Source of the DNA: Pseudomonadota bacterium
Lineage (GTDB): Bacteria > Pseudomonadota > Gammaproteobacteria > Steroidobacterales > Woeseiaceae
NCBI GenBank assembly: GCA_022563195.1
Contig: JADFNV010000023.1
Span: 1-40,436 of the forward strand
Direction: 5' to 3'
DNA: 40,436 nucleotides
Below, piece after piece: positions 1-8,015 of the stretch; the stretch's first letter is position 1, and each line of letters starts with the position of its first letter. The notes under the pieces are model-generated. The model saw only the letters and a program-made list of their open reading frames with translations, was not told the origin of the DNA and ran no database searches. A program made the position numbers and the translations under genes.

Positions 1-19
1 CTGCGGTGTATTTGGGCCG

Positions 20-379
20 ATGACGACGGCACGAGAATTCACTCCAATCTTGCCTCGATTGGTGCGCCTTCGGGATGCACCGGACTATCTCGGTATGGAC
101 CGCAACCGCTTCAATCGCGAGGTCCGGCCTTATCTCACCACAATTCCTATCGGTCAACAGGGTGTCGCCTTCGACCGACTTGAACTGGATGCCTGGGTGG
201 ACGACTATGTGTCGTGCAACGGGCGTCCCGCGGCACGAAGGAGAAAGCCATGGGACGTAGAAGAACGCCGGGACTCATCAAACGCGGTGGGATCTGGCAC
301 ATCGACAAGAAAATCGGAGGTCGCCGACTTTGCGAAAGCACTGGCGAAAACGGCATCCGGCAAGCGGAGGTTTACTTAG
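20..379 (+). CDS. Small HTH DNA-binding protein, possible excisionase, upstream of integrase
   Basis: This 119-residue protein has an N-terminal helix-turn-helix-like segment (about residues 14-60, with LRDAPDYLGMDRNRFNREVRP) of the AlpA/MerR-like type found in small proteins next to phage integrases. Its probable role is DNA binding at the element end, as excisionase or regulator; that is inferred from family resemblance and position. The last 130 nt overlap the start of the integrase in another frame. I recall proteins with the same layout and a similar tail (WDVEERR, SSNAVGSGTST) from related elements, which suggests the overlap is a conserved arrangement. The start near the window edge is uncertain: no strong ribosome site is visible upstream of the ATG, and a start further left cannot be excluded. 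Confidence 0.7.
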   Translation: MTTAREFTPILPRLVRLRDAPDYLGMDRNRFNREVRPYLTTIPIGQQGVAFDRLELDAWVDDYVSCNGRPAARRRKPWDVEERRDSSNAVGSGTSTRKSEVADFAKALAKTASGKRRFT

Positions 380-1338
380 CGAAGAGAATTGAAGAGATAC
401 GAAAGGCATTGATCTACGGCGAACGTATTGCCAGAACATTCCGGTCAGCGGCCATCAAGTATCTTCGTGAGAATCAACACAAGCGAAGTATTGGAGATGA
501 TGCGCTTCACCTGAAGCAACTCGATCCGTTCATTGGGGATCTTGATATCCGGGCCGTGCACATTGGCTCGTTGAGGCGCTTCATTGAAGCTCGTCGAACA
601 ACTGGCATCAAGACGACATCGATAAATCTGGCCCTTGGCGTGGTTCGCCACATTCTGAATGTGGCCGCCTCGGAATGGATTGATGAGTCGGGTTTGACCT
701 GGCTTGATCGTCCGCCCAAGATCAAATTACTCCCGGTCACCGATGCGCGCAAACCCTACCCGCTATCCTGGGAAGAGCAAACGCAACTTTTCAAAGAGCT
801 GCCAGAGCATTTGGCGAGAATGGCTCTTTTCAAAGTGAACACCGGTTGCCGTGAGAAGGAAGTCTGCGAACTTCGCTGGGATTGGGAAATAGAGGTGCCC
901 GAACTGGGTACATCGGTGTTTCTGATCCCGGAGGAGAAGGTGAAAAACGGGGACGAGCGTCTGGTTGTTCTCAACTCGGTCGCCAGATCGGTGATTGAGA
1001 GTCTGCGAGGCCAGCATCCCGAGTACGTTTTCATCTACCACGGTCGACGCCAAAAGAAGATGAACAATTCCGGTTGGCAGCACGCCAGGGCAAGAGCCGG
1101 ATTGTCGCAGGTTCGTGTACATGACCTGAAACATACTTTTGGACGTCGGTTAAGGGCGGCAGGCGTGTCTTTCGAGGATCGACAAGACTTGCTTGGACAC
1201 AGGTCAGGACGGATTACGAGCCACTACTCGGCAGCGGAATTGACCAGTCTTATTGAGGCTGCGAACAAAGTTGTTGGGCAGGGGTCCCGCAAAAGTCCCG
1301 CACTGGTAATGTTGAAGAAAAACGCGGTCACCGCCTAG
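250..1338 (+). CDS. Tyrosine-type site-specific integrase
   Basis: This is a phage-type tyrosine recombinase of 362 residues that would catalyse integration and excision at an attachment site. An N-terminal SAM-like core-binding domain (about residues 55-150) precedes the catalytic domain. Visible active-site elements are the first Arg in NTGCREKEV, the H-x-x-K box in HDLKHTFGRRL (Lys where Arg is usual, a known variant), the second His in LLGHRSGRI and the nucleophile Tyr in ITSHYSAAEL. I start at the ATG at 250 because AAGGAG lies 7 nt upstream; a GTG at 214 is in frame but lacks such a site. The stop codon sits inside a 26-bp imperfect palindrome, and the gene ends 30 bp from the 3' end of a tRNA-Arg. 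This is the classical layout of an integrative element whose body lies left of the window. Confidence 0.93.
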   Translation: MGRRRTPGLIKRGGIWHIDKKIGGRRLCESTGENGIRQAEVYLAKRIEEIRKALIYGERIARTFRSAAIKYLRENQHKRSIGDDALHLKQLDPFIGDLDIRAVHIGSLRRFIEARRTTGIKTTSINLALGVVRHILNVAASEWIDESGLTWLDRPPKIKLLPVTDARKPYPLSWEEQTQLFKELPEHLARMALFKVNTGCREKEVCELRWDWEIEVPELGTSVFLIPEEKVKNGDERLVVLNSVARSVIESLRGQHPEYVFIYHGRRQKKMNNSGWQHARARAGLSQVRVHDLKHTFGRRLRAAGVSFEDRQDLLGHRSGRITSHYSAAELTSLIEAANKVVGQGSRKSPALVMLKKNAVTA

Positions 1339-1349
1339 GCGGTAACCGC
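1324..1349. repeat. 26-bp imperfect palindrome spanning the integrase stop codon
   Basis: The two 13-nt halves (1324-1336 and 1337-1349) are inverted copies with one mismatch (C at 1329 against A at 1344). The centre is the TAG stop codon of the integrase. There is no T-tract, so a Rho-independent terminator is unlikely. Its place between int and the tRNA suits a protein-binding site near the attachment site, but this is inference. Confidence 0.6.
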
Positions 1350-1368
1350 TTGATCTAACTTTGGAAAT

Positions 1369-1445
1369 TGGCGCGCCCGGAGAGATTCGAACTCCCGACC
1401 ACCTGGTTCGAAGCCAGGTACTCTATCCAGCTGAGCTACGGGCGC
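1369..1445 (-). tRNA. tRNA-Arg (anticodon TCG)
   Basis: On the minus strand this folds as a complete 77-nt cloverleaf. The acceptor arm is GCGCCCG paired with CGGGCGC, the D-arm contains GCTCAGCTGGATAGAG, the anticodon stem CCTGG/CCAGG carries loop CTTCGAA (anticodon TCG, reading CGA), and the T-arm is GGGAG TTCGAAT CTCTC... The discriminator G and an encoded CCA end at 1369. The 3' end faces the integrase, so the segment from the anticodon loop to the 3' end is the probable attachment site. The tRNA remains intact, as is usual when an element regenerates the 3' end of its target. It lies 16 nt downstream of the NTF2-like gene on the same strand. Confidence 0.97.
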
Positions 1446-1461
1446 TTCATGCGGTCTTGCA

Positions 1462-1926
1462 TCATGTCTGTGGAATTACGGTGGCTTGCCAGGCCACGAC
1501 TTCCCACACACCGTTGCGCTTCACAAAGGTACCGGTATTGAAGTAGTACTGTACTACTGTATCGCTACCGGACGCATCCATTTTATCCGCAGGAGTCGCG
1601 ACCAGTCGAAACGCGACGACGGCCGTAGAGCCGTATACCTGTATCTGGATATCTTCAGCCGTATAGACGGGTCCGGCTACGTCGCTATCGCCATCTTCCG
1701 ATGCCGCCAATCCTTGCATGATCTCCGCTTTGCTGGACCTCGTGCCCCGCGAAGACGTGTAAATAAGGTCCTCACCCCAGAATCGATCATGCACCGCGGC
1801 TTCGCTGACGCCGGCCAGAAACTGATGCAGCATCGCGGTTAGATCATCGGTATCAGACGCATAGCAGGCAGACGAGGCCATAAACAGCAAGGCGGCGATA
1901 CTGCAGCATCGAGTCATCGGATTCAT
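1462..1926 (-). CDS. Secreted SnoaL/DUF4440-like (NTF2 fold) protein
   Basis: The product is 154 residues with a signal peptide (hydrophobic core ALLFMASSACYA, probable cleavage near residue 23). The mature part resembles the DUF4440/SnoaL-like NTF2 superfamily: an early helix (DDLTAMLHQFLAG), a DRFWGEDLIYTSSRG strand turn, and a C-terminal strand pattern ending TFVKRNGVWEVVAWQAT, which is typical of these cone-shaped folds. The function is unknown; related proteins bind or turn over small molecules, and I see no diagnostic catalytic residue. A good ribosome site (GGGAG, about 6 nt from the ATG) supports the start. It is apparently monocistronic, with the tRNA-Arg just downstream. Confidence 0.85.
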   Translation of the reverse strand: MNPMTRCCSIAALLFMASSACYASDTDDLTAMLHQFLAGVSEAAVHDRFWGEDLIYTSSRGTRSSKAEIMQGLAASEDGDSDVAGPVYTAEDIQIQVYGSTAVVAFRLVATPADKMDASGSDTVVQYYFNTGTFVKRNGVWEVVAWQATVIPQT

Positions 1927-1995
1927 TGCTTCTCCCAGGATGGTCCTTAACCATCGAGGGTACTTATATCAAGGAATGACGGTCGGTTGCACGGG

Positions 1996-4170
1996 CTAAA
2001 GTGATGAACGCTTCGCCCGGCGCAAATTGAGAGATATCGGCGTTGACTTGCGCTTTGGAACTTTCACGGGGCGGCCAACGAAATAGCCTTGTGCCATATC
2101 CACGCCCAAATCACCGAGCAAGGACAACGATTCGGCATTCTGGACATATTCGGCAATCGTCTTCATGCCAGCCTCACGGCCGATCTCTGCGATCAACTTG
2201 ATCATTTTTTGATCTACCGGGTTATTGAGCAGATCTTGCACGAATGCACCGTCGATCTTGATGTAGTCAAAATGTAGCTTCTGCAGATAACTGAATGAAC
2301 TGTAACCGGTGCCGAAATCGTCCAGCGCGAACTGGCAACCCAATTCGCGAAGCGTGTCAATCTGCCGCTCGACATGAAGCGGTCGTCTGATTGCCAGGCT
2401 CTCTGTTATCTCGAGAATGATGTCGCTGGGTTTAACGCCGAATTCATCAAACGTCTTTTCGATATACGACGTCAAATCGTCATTCTCGAATGCGTTTGCG
2501 GATAGGTTGATCGACAGCTTGAGATGGCCATACTCACGCGAATGCTCGGCGTACGCTTTGGCTGCGTGTCGTATCATCCAGAAATCGATTTCAGACATCA
2601 GTCCGAAACGTACTGCGGACGGCAGAAACGCATCTGGAGAGACAATCGTGCCATCGTCCGTCCGCAATCGGATAAGCACTTCGTGATGGGTTGTTTCACC
2701 GGTTCCAATGAGATTGATAGGTTGAAAACGTAACTCGAACTCGTCGTTGTCCACCGCCTTGCGCAAACGGTTCATCCAGCCGACATCGGCCGCATTCCGT
2801 CGTTGTGTATCCTCCGACGGTTCGTAGAGATGCATCCGATTGCGGCCAGCAGACTTCGCCTCCCGGCACGCTATGTCCGATTGGTTAATCAACTCATCAT
2901 GGTGCAGGTTATCACCATTCAACATGGTAACGCCGATGCTGCAATGGACGTGGAATACTCGCTCGTCTTCTACATGCGCCATACTTCGCATATTCCCCAG
3001 CATTGTATCCGCGGTTACTCGGGCGCCGTCCACGTTAGTGTCACGAACCAGGACCGCAAATTCGTCTCCTCCGAAGCGGGCAACGATATCGTCTCGCCTG
3101 ACACTACGAGTCAACTCGTCAGCAACCTTGCAGATCAGGCGATCACCGGCCGCATGCCCACACGCGTCATTGACGTATTTGAATTGATCCAGATCGATAA
3201 AGAACAACGCGCTGCTATGCCCCTTACGCGTCACGCTTATGATTTCTTTCTTGAGCTCTTCGATGAATCGTCGCCGATTGAACAACCCGGTCAGGCTATC
3301 GTGATTGGCCAGTCGCAGCAGCTTGGCGTCACGCTCACTCAGTGCCGTAGCCGTGGTCTCGAGTGCTTCCACTATTTCTGAAATTTCGCGGTGTTCGGCT
3401 GGCGCGAATTTCACGTTTAGATCGCCTTTGGCGAGGTCCCTGATGGGCTGCTGTAGATCGGAAATTGATGACAGTGCCTTGCGCAGAGCCCGCCTGCCGT
3501 AGAGCGCGGACGCGACGAGTAAGACCAGTAATATCAATATGGCGCCTTTGATATTCGACAACAGGCGATCGTGGAACATGACGAAATCGAGGCGAATACC
3601 GACGAACCCCAGCAACTCGGTTTTCGTCGTGAGCTCCATATTGGATGGGTCGAAGACGAATAAACCGTCGTCCGAAATCGACTCCGTCCAGACGGGGGCC
3701 AGAATCTCAAACTGTTTCGGGTTTAACAAGCCGCCATGCATCAGGTACGGTTTCACATCACCGATGACGGCAATTGCCTCACGGAGTCTCGACGCCGACA
3801 GATCGGCAACAGGCTCAACATCTTCACGACTTTCGAATGAAAACATGGCGGTGCCATCTTTGGCGAAATAGGCAACTCGATCGATTTCCGGGTATCGCTC
3901 GACAAAGCTCTCCAGCCGGTACAATGCTTCACTGTCGTTGGCCAGGTACAAGGGGGAGCCAAGTTCGTTGAGTTCTTCGGTCCACTGTAAGGCCCATCGG
4001 CTGTAATTATCCTGCAGAACCCACTGGCCGCCCCAATACAGGCTCGCGATCGTGAAAGCGCCAACGATTGCGGCACTCAGAATCTGTATTGACAATATTT
4101 CGTGCACGAGCAGGCGCTTGCCCCCGCTGCCGCCATCGCGGCCGAATAGCTTCGCAATTCGATTTATCAT
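1996..4170 (-). CDS. Membrane bifunctional GGDEF-EAL cyclic-di-GMP enzyme
   Basis: This 724-residue protein makes and/or degrades cyclic di-GMP. Order of parts: TM1 (about 28-50), a periplasmic sensor region (about 51-205), TM2 (about 207-225), a HAMP-like linker, GGDEF (about 285-450) and EAL (about 470-705). The diguanylate cyclase signature is intact (RFGGDEF, residues 367-371). The phosphodiesterase domain keeps the catalytic Glu in an EVL variant (E497-V-L), a Glu in EITESLAI, the DDFGTGYSSF loop (D617-D618), the Lys of YIKIDG and the Glu of TIAEYV. Both activities are therefore possible. The start codon overlaps the stop of the upstream substrate-binding lipoprotein (ATGA, 4167-4170), which argues for coupled translation and for the lipoprotein supplying the periplasmic signal, as known for NspS-MbaA. 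Confidence 0.95.
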   Translation of the reverse strand: MINRIAKLFGRDGGSGGKRLLVHEILSIQILSAAIVGAFTIASLYWGGQWVLQDNYSRWALQWTEELNELGSPLYLANDSEALYRLESFVERYPEIDRVAYFAKDGTAMFSFESREDVEPVADLSASRLREAIAVIGDVKPYLMHGGLLNPKQFEILAPVWTESISDDGLFVFDPSNMELTTKTELLGFVGIRLDFVMFHDRLLSNIKGAILILLVLLVASALYGRRALRKALSSISDLQQPIRDLAKGDLNVKFAPAEHREISEIVEALETTATALSERDAKLLRLANHDSLTGLFNRRRFIEELKKEIISVTRKGHSSALFFIDLDQFKYVNDACGHAAGDRLICKVADELTRSVRRDDIVARFGGDEFAVLVRDTNVDGARVTADTMLGNMRSMAHVEDERVFHVHCSIGVTMLNGDNLHHDELINQSDIACREAKSAGRNRMHLYEPSEDTQRRNAADVGWMNRLRKAVDNDEFELRFQPINLIGTGETTHHEVLIRLRTDDGTIVSPDAFLPSAVRFGLMSEIDFWMIRHAAKAYAEHSREYGHLKLSINLSANAFENDDLTSYIEKTFDEFGVKPSDIILEITESLAIRRPLHVERQIDTLRELGCQFALDDFGTGYSSFSYLQKLHFDYIKIDGAFVQDLLNNPVDQKMIKLIAEIGREAGMKTIAEYVQNAESLSLLGDLGVDMAQGYFVGRPVKVPKRKSTPISLNLRRAKRSSL

Positions 4171-5165
4171 TGGGCCACGCGCTGGCCTGGACGAGGCGTT
4201 GAGGACTGTGCAACAGCTCTACTTTTCATCATCGCATCATTGGTCTCGACACGAATTTCGGATAGCTGACTGATCGGTGGTACCCGTTCCAGGTTGCCAG
4301 CCTGAATTTCTCGAACAATATTGACGATCGTCTCTGCAATGTCGGAAGCCACGGTGGACATGCTTATTGTGGCTCCCATCTTCAGCATCGACTCGTTCGG
4401 CACTGCGACGGGAACCCGCAGTCGATTCGCTTCGTCGAGCATCTGCTGCAGCACGCGACCACTGAGAATTCGATTGTCCGGAAAAAGCCAGAACCCATCG
4501 ATGTCCCGAATCATGCGCCTGAAGATGTACAGCGTCTCCTGATCCGAATGTGCAACTTGAATGTGCAACTCCATGCCATGCCGTTGCGCCGCGAGTTCAG
4601 CCTCGGCGATCAATTCGTCATGACCGTCGCCGATGATTGCGCCAACGCGCACAATCATCGGATCGGCTTGTTTCCACGCAGCCAACTGCGCTTCCAGTGG
4701 CGCAAGTGCCGCGACACCACGACTGTTGGCGGTCAAGAGATCATGGTCCTGGTGGTTGAACACCTGGCTGAACACGACCGGCATTCCGGCCATCGCGACA
4801 GACGACTGAGCTGCACGCAAACCAACCGCTACCACGGCGCTCGAGTCGGAATCGTTAATCGTTCGCAACACAGTGACCGGCGGTCGGCTCCTGTCACTCA
4901 AGTCATAGACGTCGTAATGCTCGAAGCGGTGCGTCAATTCCGTCACGACATCCTGGTAAGCTGGCTGCCGACTAGACAGTACAATAGCCACCGACGGCAG
5001 AGGGGGTGGCTTAATCAGTGGTCTGCTACCCGCTGTTGGCGCTGGCTTCACGATCACAACGTCGGGCCGATTCTTATAATCATCCGGATTGGGGAACAGC
5101 ACCGAACATCCAGACAGGGCAAACGCCGCGATGACTAGCGCGTAGAGTGCCGATCTCCTGGGCAT
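4167..5165 (-). CDS. ABC-type substrate-binding-like lipoprotein (sensor partner of GGDEF-EAL)
   Basis: The chosen start gives 332 residues. The lipoprotein signal has lipobox LSGC with Cys20. The remainder has the two-lobed pattern of the ABC_sub_bind (PF04392/TrpX-like) family: SVAIVLSSRQPAYQDVV, then a Rossmann-type VVAVGLRAAQ, a PVVFSQVFN strand, IVRVGAIIGD and a C-terminal VPVAVPNESMLKMGATISMS segment. No permease or ATPase genes lie nearby, so it is more likely a ligand sensor than a transporter part. It precedes the GGDEF-EAL gene with a 4-nt overlap. An in-frame ATG at 5183 would add six residues (MRGIGT) and has AAGGGA 8 nt upstream; the ATG at 5165 has GAGGG and gives a more usual signal length. 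The ligand cannot be told from the sequence. Confidence 0.85.
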   Translation of the reverse strand: MPRRSALYALVIAAFALSGCSVLFPNPDDYKNRPDVVIVKPAPTAGSRPLIKPPPLPSVAIVLSSRQPAYQDVVTELTHRFEHYDVYDLSDRSRPPVTVLRTINDSDSSAVVAVGLRAAQSSVAMAGMPVVFSQVFNHQDHDLLTANSRGVAALAPLEAQLAAWKQADPMIVRVGAIIGDGHDELIAEAELAAQRHGMELHIQVAHSDQETLYIFRRMIRDIDGFWLFPDNRILSGRVLQQMLDEANRLRVPVAVPNESMLKMGATISMSTVASDIAETIVNIVREIQAGNLERVPPISQLSEIRVETNDAMMKSRAVAQSSTPRPGQRVAQ

Positions 5166-5325
5166 TGTGCCGATCCCTCGCATCCCGAACGTCCCTTATG
5201 TCAAATACCCAGCAATCCAGCGTCACGCCAACATCTGGAGACCTACCTTTTTATAGGATTTTGGGGGGAGATTCTGTGCCACAAGTCGTGACTATGACCA
5301 ATACACTTATATAAGGAGTGATTGC

Positions 5326-5553
5326 ATCGATGATATCCGCTGGCTGTTCAGATATGGCGGTTATGACAGCATTACCGAGGCCTCGTATAATTGCGACATG
5401 CGTGATTCGACTGACAGCCGAGTGCCAGTTCTCTTGTGGCCGATCTATGCGATCTGGCGACTTCTCACCTTCATTCTCAATATGGCCGGTCGAGCACTTT
5501 GTGTTTTATTGGGCATCGCCATGATGGCCGCCGATGTCTTCGTTCCAGAGTGA
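5326..5553 (+). pseudogene. Remnant of a small membrane protein gene, start codon and C-terminus lost
   Basis: One plus-strand frame is open from 5257 to the TGA at 5551-5553 and translates from 5326 as IDDIRWLFRYGGYDSITEAS..., followed by a hydrophobic segment (PVLLWPIYAIWRLLTFILN, then ALCVLLGIAMMA). This looks like a real protein: it has balanced composition, a cytosolic head and one or two membrane segments. The frame has no ATG, GTG or TTG. A good ribosome site (AGGAG, 5314-5318) stands 7 nt before the ATC at 5326, where a start would be expected. The last 16 codons run antisense into the deaminase 3' end, which suggests the original C-terminus is gone. A start on a non-standard codon, or a single-base error, would make it a gene. 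It occupies most of the 322-bp gap between 5183 and 5506. Confidence 0.45.
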
Positions 5554-5961
5554 AGGATTCGCCGCAATGAAGTCGATCATCAACTGCCTGCATTCGGCGT
5601 CGTCAACGATGTCCAGCTGCACGCCCCTGGATCGCAAATAATCCTCGGGTCCTTGAAACGTTCGGTTTTCACCGGCGACAACCCTGAGAATGCCATACAG
5701 CAGGATCGCACCGCTACACATATCGCAGGGCGACAAGGTGGAATACAGCACGGCCTTGCGATAATTCGACGCCGGCAGGCGACCCGCATTCTCCAGGCAG
5801 TCCATTTCTGCATGCAGCACCGAGCTGCCTTTTTGAATTCGCTGATTATGCCCTCGCCCAACGATGCGGTCGTCGATAACGAGCACTGAACCAATAGGGA
5901 TGCCACCAGCAGCCTGGCCTTTGCGGGCTTCATCGATTGCCGCTGCAAGATACTCTTCCAT
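5506..5961 (-). CDS. Cytosine deaminase, yeast FCY1-like CDA fold
   Basis: This 151-residue zinc enzyme of the cytidine/deoxycytidylate deaminase superfamily probably converts cytosine to uracil in pyrimidine salvage. The zinc and catalytic motifs are complete: H50-A-E52 and P-C79-D-M-C82. The surroundings match yeast cytosine deaminase more closely than bacterial TadA or guanine deaminases: GRGHNQRIQKGSSVLHAE, TLSPCDMCSGAILLYGI, a VVAGEN strand, and the C-terminal SLWNEDIG that corresponds to the DWFEDIG tail of the yeast enzyme. The substrate is inferred from this similarity. The gene is transcribed away from the M1 peptidase, with a 115-bp divergent spacer. Confidence 0.92.
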   Translation of the reverse strand: MEEYLAAAIDEARKGQAAGGIPIGSVLVIDDRIVGRGHNQRIQKGSSVLHAEMDCLENAGRLPASNYRKAVLYSTLSPCDMCSGAILLYGILRVVAGENRTFQGPEDYLRSRGVQLDIVDDAECRQLMIDFIAANPSLWNEDIGGHHGDAQ

Positions 5962-6076
5962 ATCCGGTCACCTTACGACATCGGGCTCCTAAATCAATCC
6001 GTCTCAGCACTATTGTTTTTGCCGGGGCAAGGATATCCTAGCGCACGCAATCAGAATCACGTAACGGATACAAGCC

Positions 6077-7966
6077 ATGTCCTACCGCCCTTTGCTTACA
6101 ATCGTGATGCTCGTTTGCGCGTTTTTCTTCGCCGCTTCATGCTCTGAAACCGAAGAATACGCTGCGGAGCCGCAATCCGGAGTCGACTACCACTCCTTCG
6201 CCAATACCGAGGACTACCGCATAACGCACGTCGATATGGACTTGACCGTCGACTTTTCGCGCAAGGTCATCGTGGGTATTGCGACACTGCGGATCGAGCG
6301 CCTCGGCGACGGCAATAACGCACTCATTCTGGATACACGGGATCTCACGATTGAATCAGTACACGCCGGCAACCGCGATCAGGTGGAGGCAGTTTCGTTC
6401 ACACTGGGCGACAGTGTCGATATCCGCGGCGCGGCGCTCGCCATCGAACTGCCTGCTGACGCGTCAACAGTTGTAATCCACTACCAGACCTCTCCGGCGG
6501 CGACGGGTCTGCAATGGCTTGAACCGCAGCAGACCGCAGGCAAGCGACACCCGTTCCTGTTTACCCAGGCCCAGGCGATTCACGCGCGCAGCTTTATTCC
6601 CCTGCAGGACACGCCGGGCATACGCATAACGTACGACGCCACGATTCGCACGCCAAGCGAGTTACGCGCAGTAATGAGTGCCAACAATGACCCTGACACC
6701 GAGAAGAATGGGGTCTACTCGTTTAGCATGCCGCAACCAATTCCTGCATACCTGATTGCATTGGCCGTCGGCGATCTCGAATTCAAGGCTATGGGCCCAC
6801 GTACCGGCGTCTATGCGGAGCAAGAAGTACTGGATGCGGCAGCGGCAGAATTTGCCGACACCGAAGCAATGCTCGAAATCACTGAAGAAGTCTACGGCCC
6901 GTATCGATGGGACCGATACGATCTCTTGATATTGCCACCCAGCTTTCCGTTTGGCGGTATGGAGAATCCACGGCTGAGTTTCATTACGCCAACCGTGCTC
7001 GCGGGAGACAAAAGTCTCGTATCTCTGATCGCTCATGAACTCGCTCACTCATGGTCGGGCAATCTGGTCACTAATTCCAGTTGGCGCGATCTCTGGCTGA
7101 ACGAAGGATTTACGACCTACCTGACGTATCGCATCATGCAGTTTGTCTATGGGGACGAACGATACCAAATGGAAATGGCGCTCGGTTACGCAGATCTGCA
7201 GACCGATCTCGACGATCTCGACGACCACGACGAACTCCTGGCCATCGACGTGCGCGGCCGTGATCCCAATGAGGTCTTTTCCAATATTCCCTATGAAAAA
7301 GGGGCCTTGTTGCTTTACGAGATGGAACAGAAGATCGGTCGCGAGGCATTCGATCGTTTCCTGCTCGACTACTTCAACGAATTCGCGTTTCAGAGCATTA
7401 CGACTGAAGACTTCCTGGCGTATCTCGACCGAACACTGATCATGTCGCACCCGCAAGAACTCGATGCAGATCGCATTCGCGAGTGGATTTATAACCCGGG
7501 GATCCCCGAGGGCGCACCGCATCCGCAGTCCGATGCATTCACGCAAGTCGACACCATTCGGCAGGCCTGGTTGATTGGCGCGGAGGCGGCCGAGAAAATC
7601 GACACCAGTAACTGGGCGTATCACCAATGGAAGCATTTTCTGGATGGAATGCCTGATCGACTCAACCGCGATCAACTCGAAGACCTGGATCAGGCGTTTA
7701 AGCTGACTGCATCGACGAACAATGAAATTGCGTTTAGCTGGCTAAGAATCGCAATTCGTAATGATTACGAACCGGCGTATGATCGCCTGGAAGATTTCCT
7801 CGTGAGCATTGGCCGCAATAAGTTCCTGATGCCGCTATACAGGGACCTCATGGCTGCCGAAAAAGTTGCAATGGCTGATCGAATATTTCAAAAAGCGAAG
7901 CCGGGATACCACCCGCTGACCGTGAAGCGGAACAGCCAGATTGTATATCCGGAATCGGCAGAGTAG
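6077..7966 (+). CDS. M1 family aminopeptidase lipoprotein (LTA4 hydrolase-like)
   Basis: This 629-residue zinc aminopeptidase removes N-terminal residues from peptides. A lipoprotein signal (VCAFFFAASC, Cys about 23) places it on a periplasmic membrane face. Domain order follows LTA4H/PepN: an N-terminal beta-saddle (about 40-230), the catalytic thermolysin-like domain with G293-G-M-E-N297, the zinc motif H320-E-L-A-H324 with E343 18 residues on (WLNEGF), the catalytic Tyr406 in PYEKGALLLYEME, and a C-terminal helical domain. All key residues are present, so it should be active. The length matches the LTA4H-like subgroup (about 610-640). No strong ribosome site precedes the ATG. The following gene begins 49 nt downstream on the same strand. 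Confidence 0.95.
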   Translation: MSYRPLLTIVMLVCAFFFAASCSETEEYAAEPQSGVDYHSFANTEDYRITHVDMDLTVDFSRKVIVGIATLRIERLGDGNNALILDTRDLTIESVHAGNRDQVEAVSFTLGDSVDIRGAALAIELPADASTVVIHYQTSPAATGLQWLEPQQTAGKRHPFLFTQAQAIHARSFIPLQDTPGIRITYDATIRTPSELRAVMSANNDPDTEKNGVYSFSMPQPIPAYLIALAVGDLEFKAMGPRTGVYAEQEVLDAAAAEFADTEAMLEITEEVYGPYRWDRYDLLILPPSFPFGGMENPRLSFITPTVLAGDKSLVSLIAHELAHSWSGNLVTNSSWRDLWLNEGFTTYLTYRIMQFVYGDERYQMEMALGYADLQTDLDDLDDHDELLAIDVRGRDPNEVFSNIPYEKGALLLYEMEQKIGREAFDRFLLDYFNEFAFQSITTEDFLAYLDRTLIMSHPQELDADRIREWIYNPGIPEGAPHPQSDAFTQVDTIRQAWLIGAEAAEKIDTSNWAYHQWKHFLDGMPDRLNRDQLEDLDQAFKLTASTNNEIAFSWLRIAIRNDYEPAYDRLEDFLVSIGRNKFLMPLYRDLMAAEKVAMADRIFQKAKPGYHPLTVKRNSQIVYPESAE

Positions 7967-8015
7967 GCGCGGTAAGGTCAGCGTCAGACGAAATTTTGCT
8001 TATTCAAAGACACTA

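Noticed and set aside
2803..3381. Plus-strand open frame opposite the GGDEF domain
   Set aside because: Antisense shadow; the minus-strand frame has intact GGDEF-EAL motifs.
5318..5524. Plus-strand frame starting GTG/ATG after AGGAG (MIASMISAGC...)
   Set aside because: No protein-like pattern; the alternative frame over the same bases (IDDIRWLFRY...) looks coding, so this one is probably chance.
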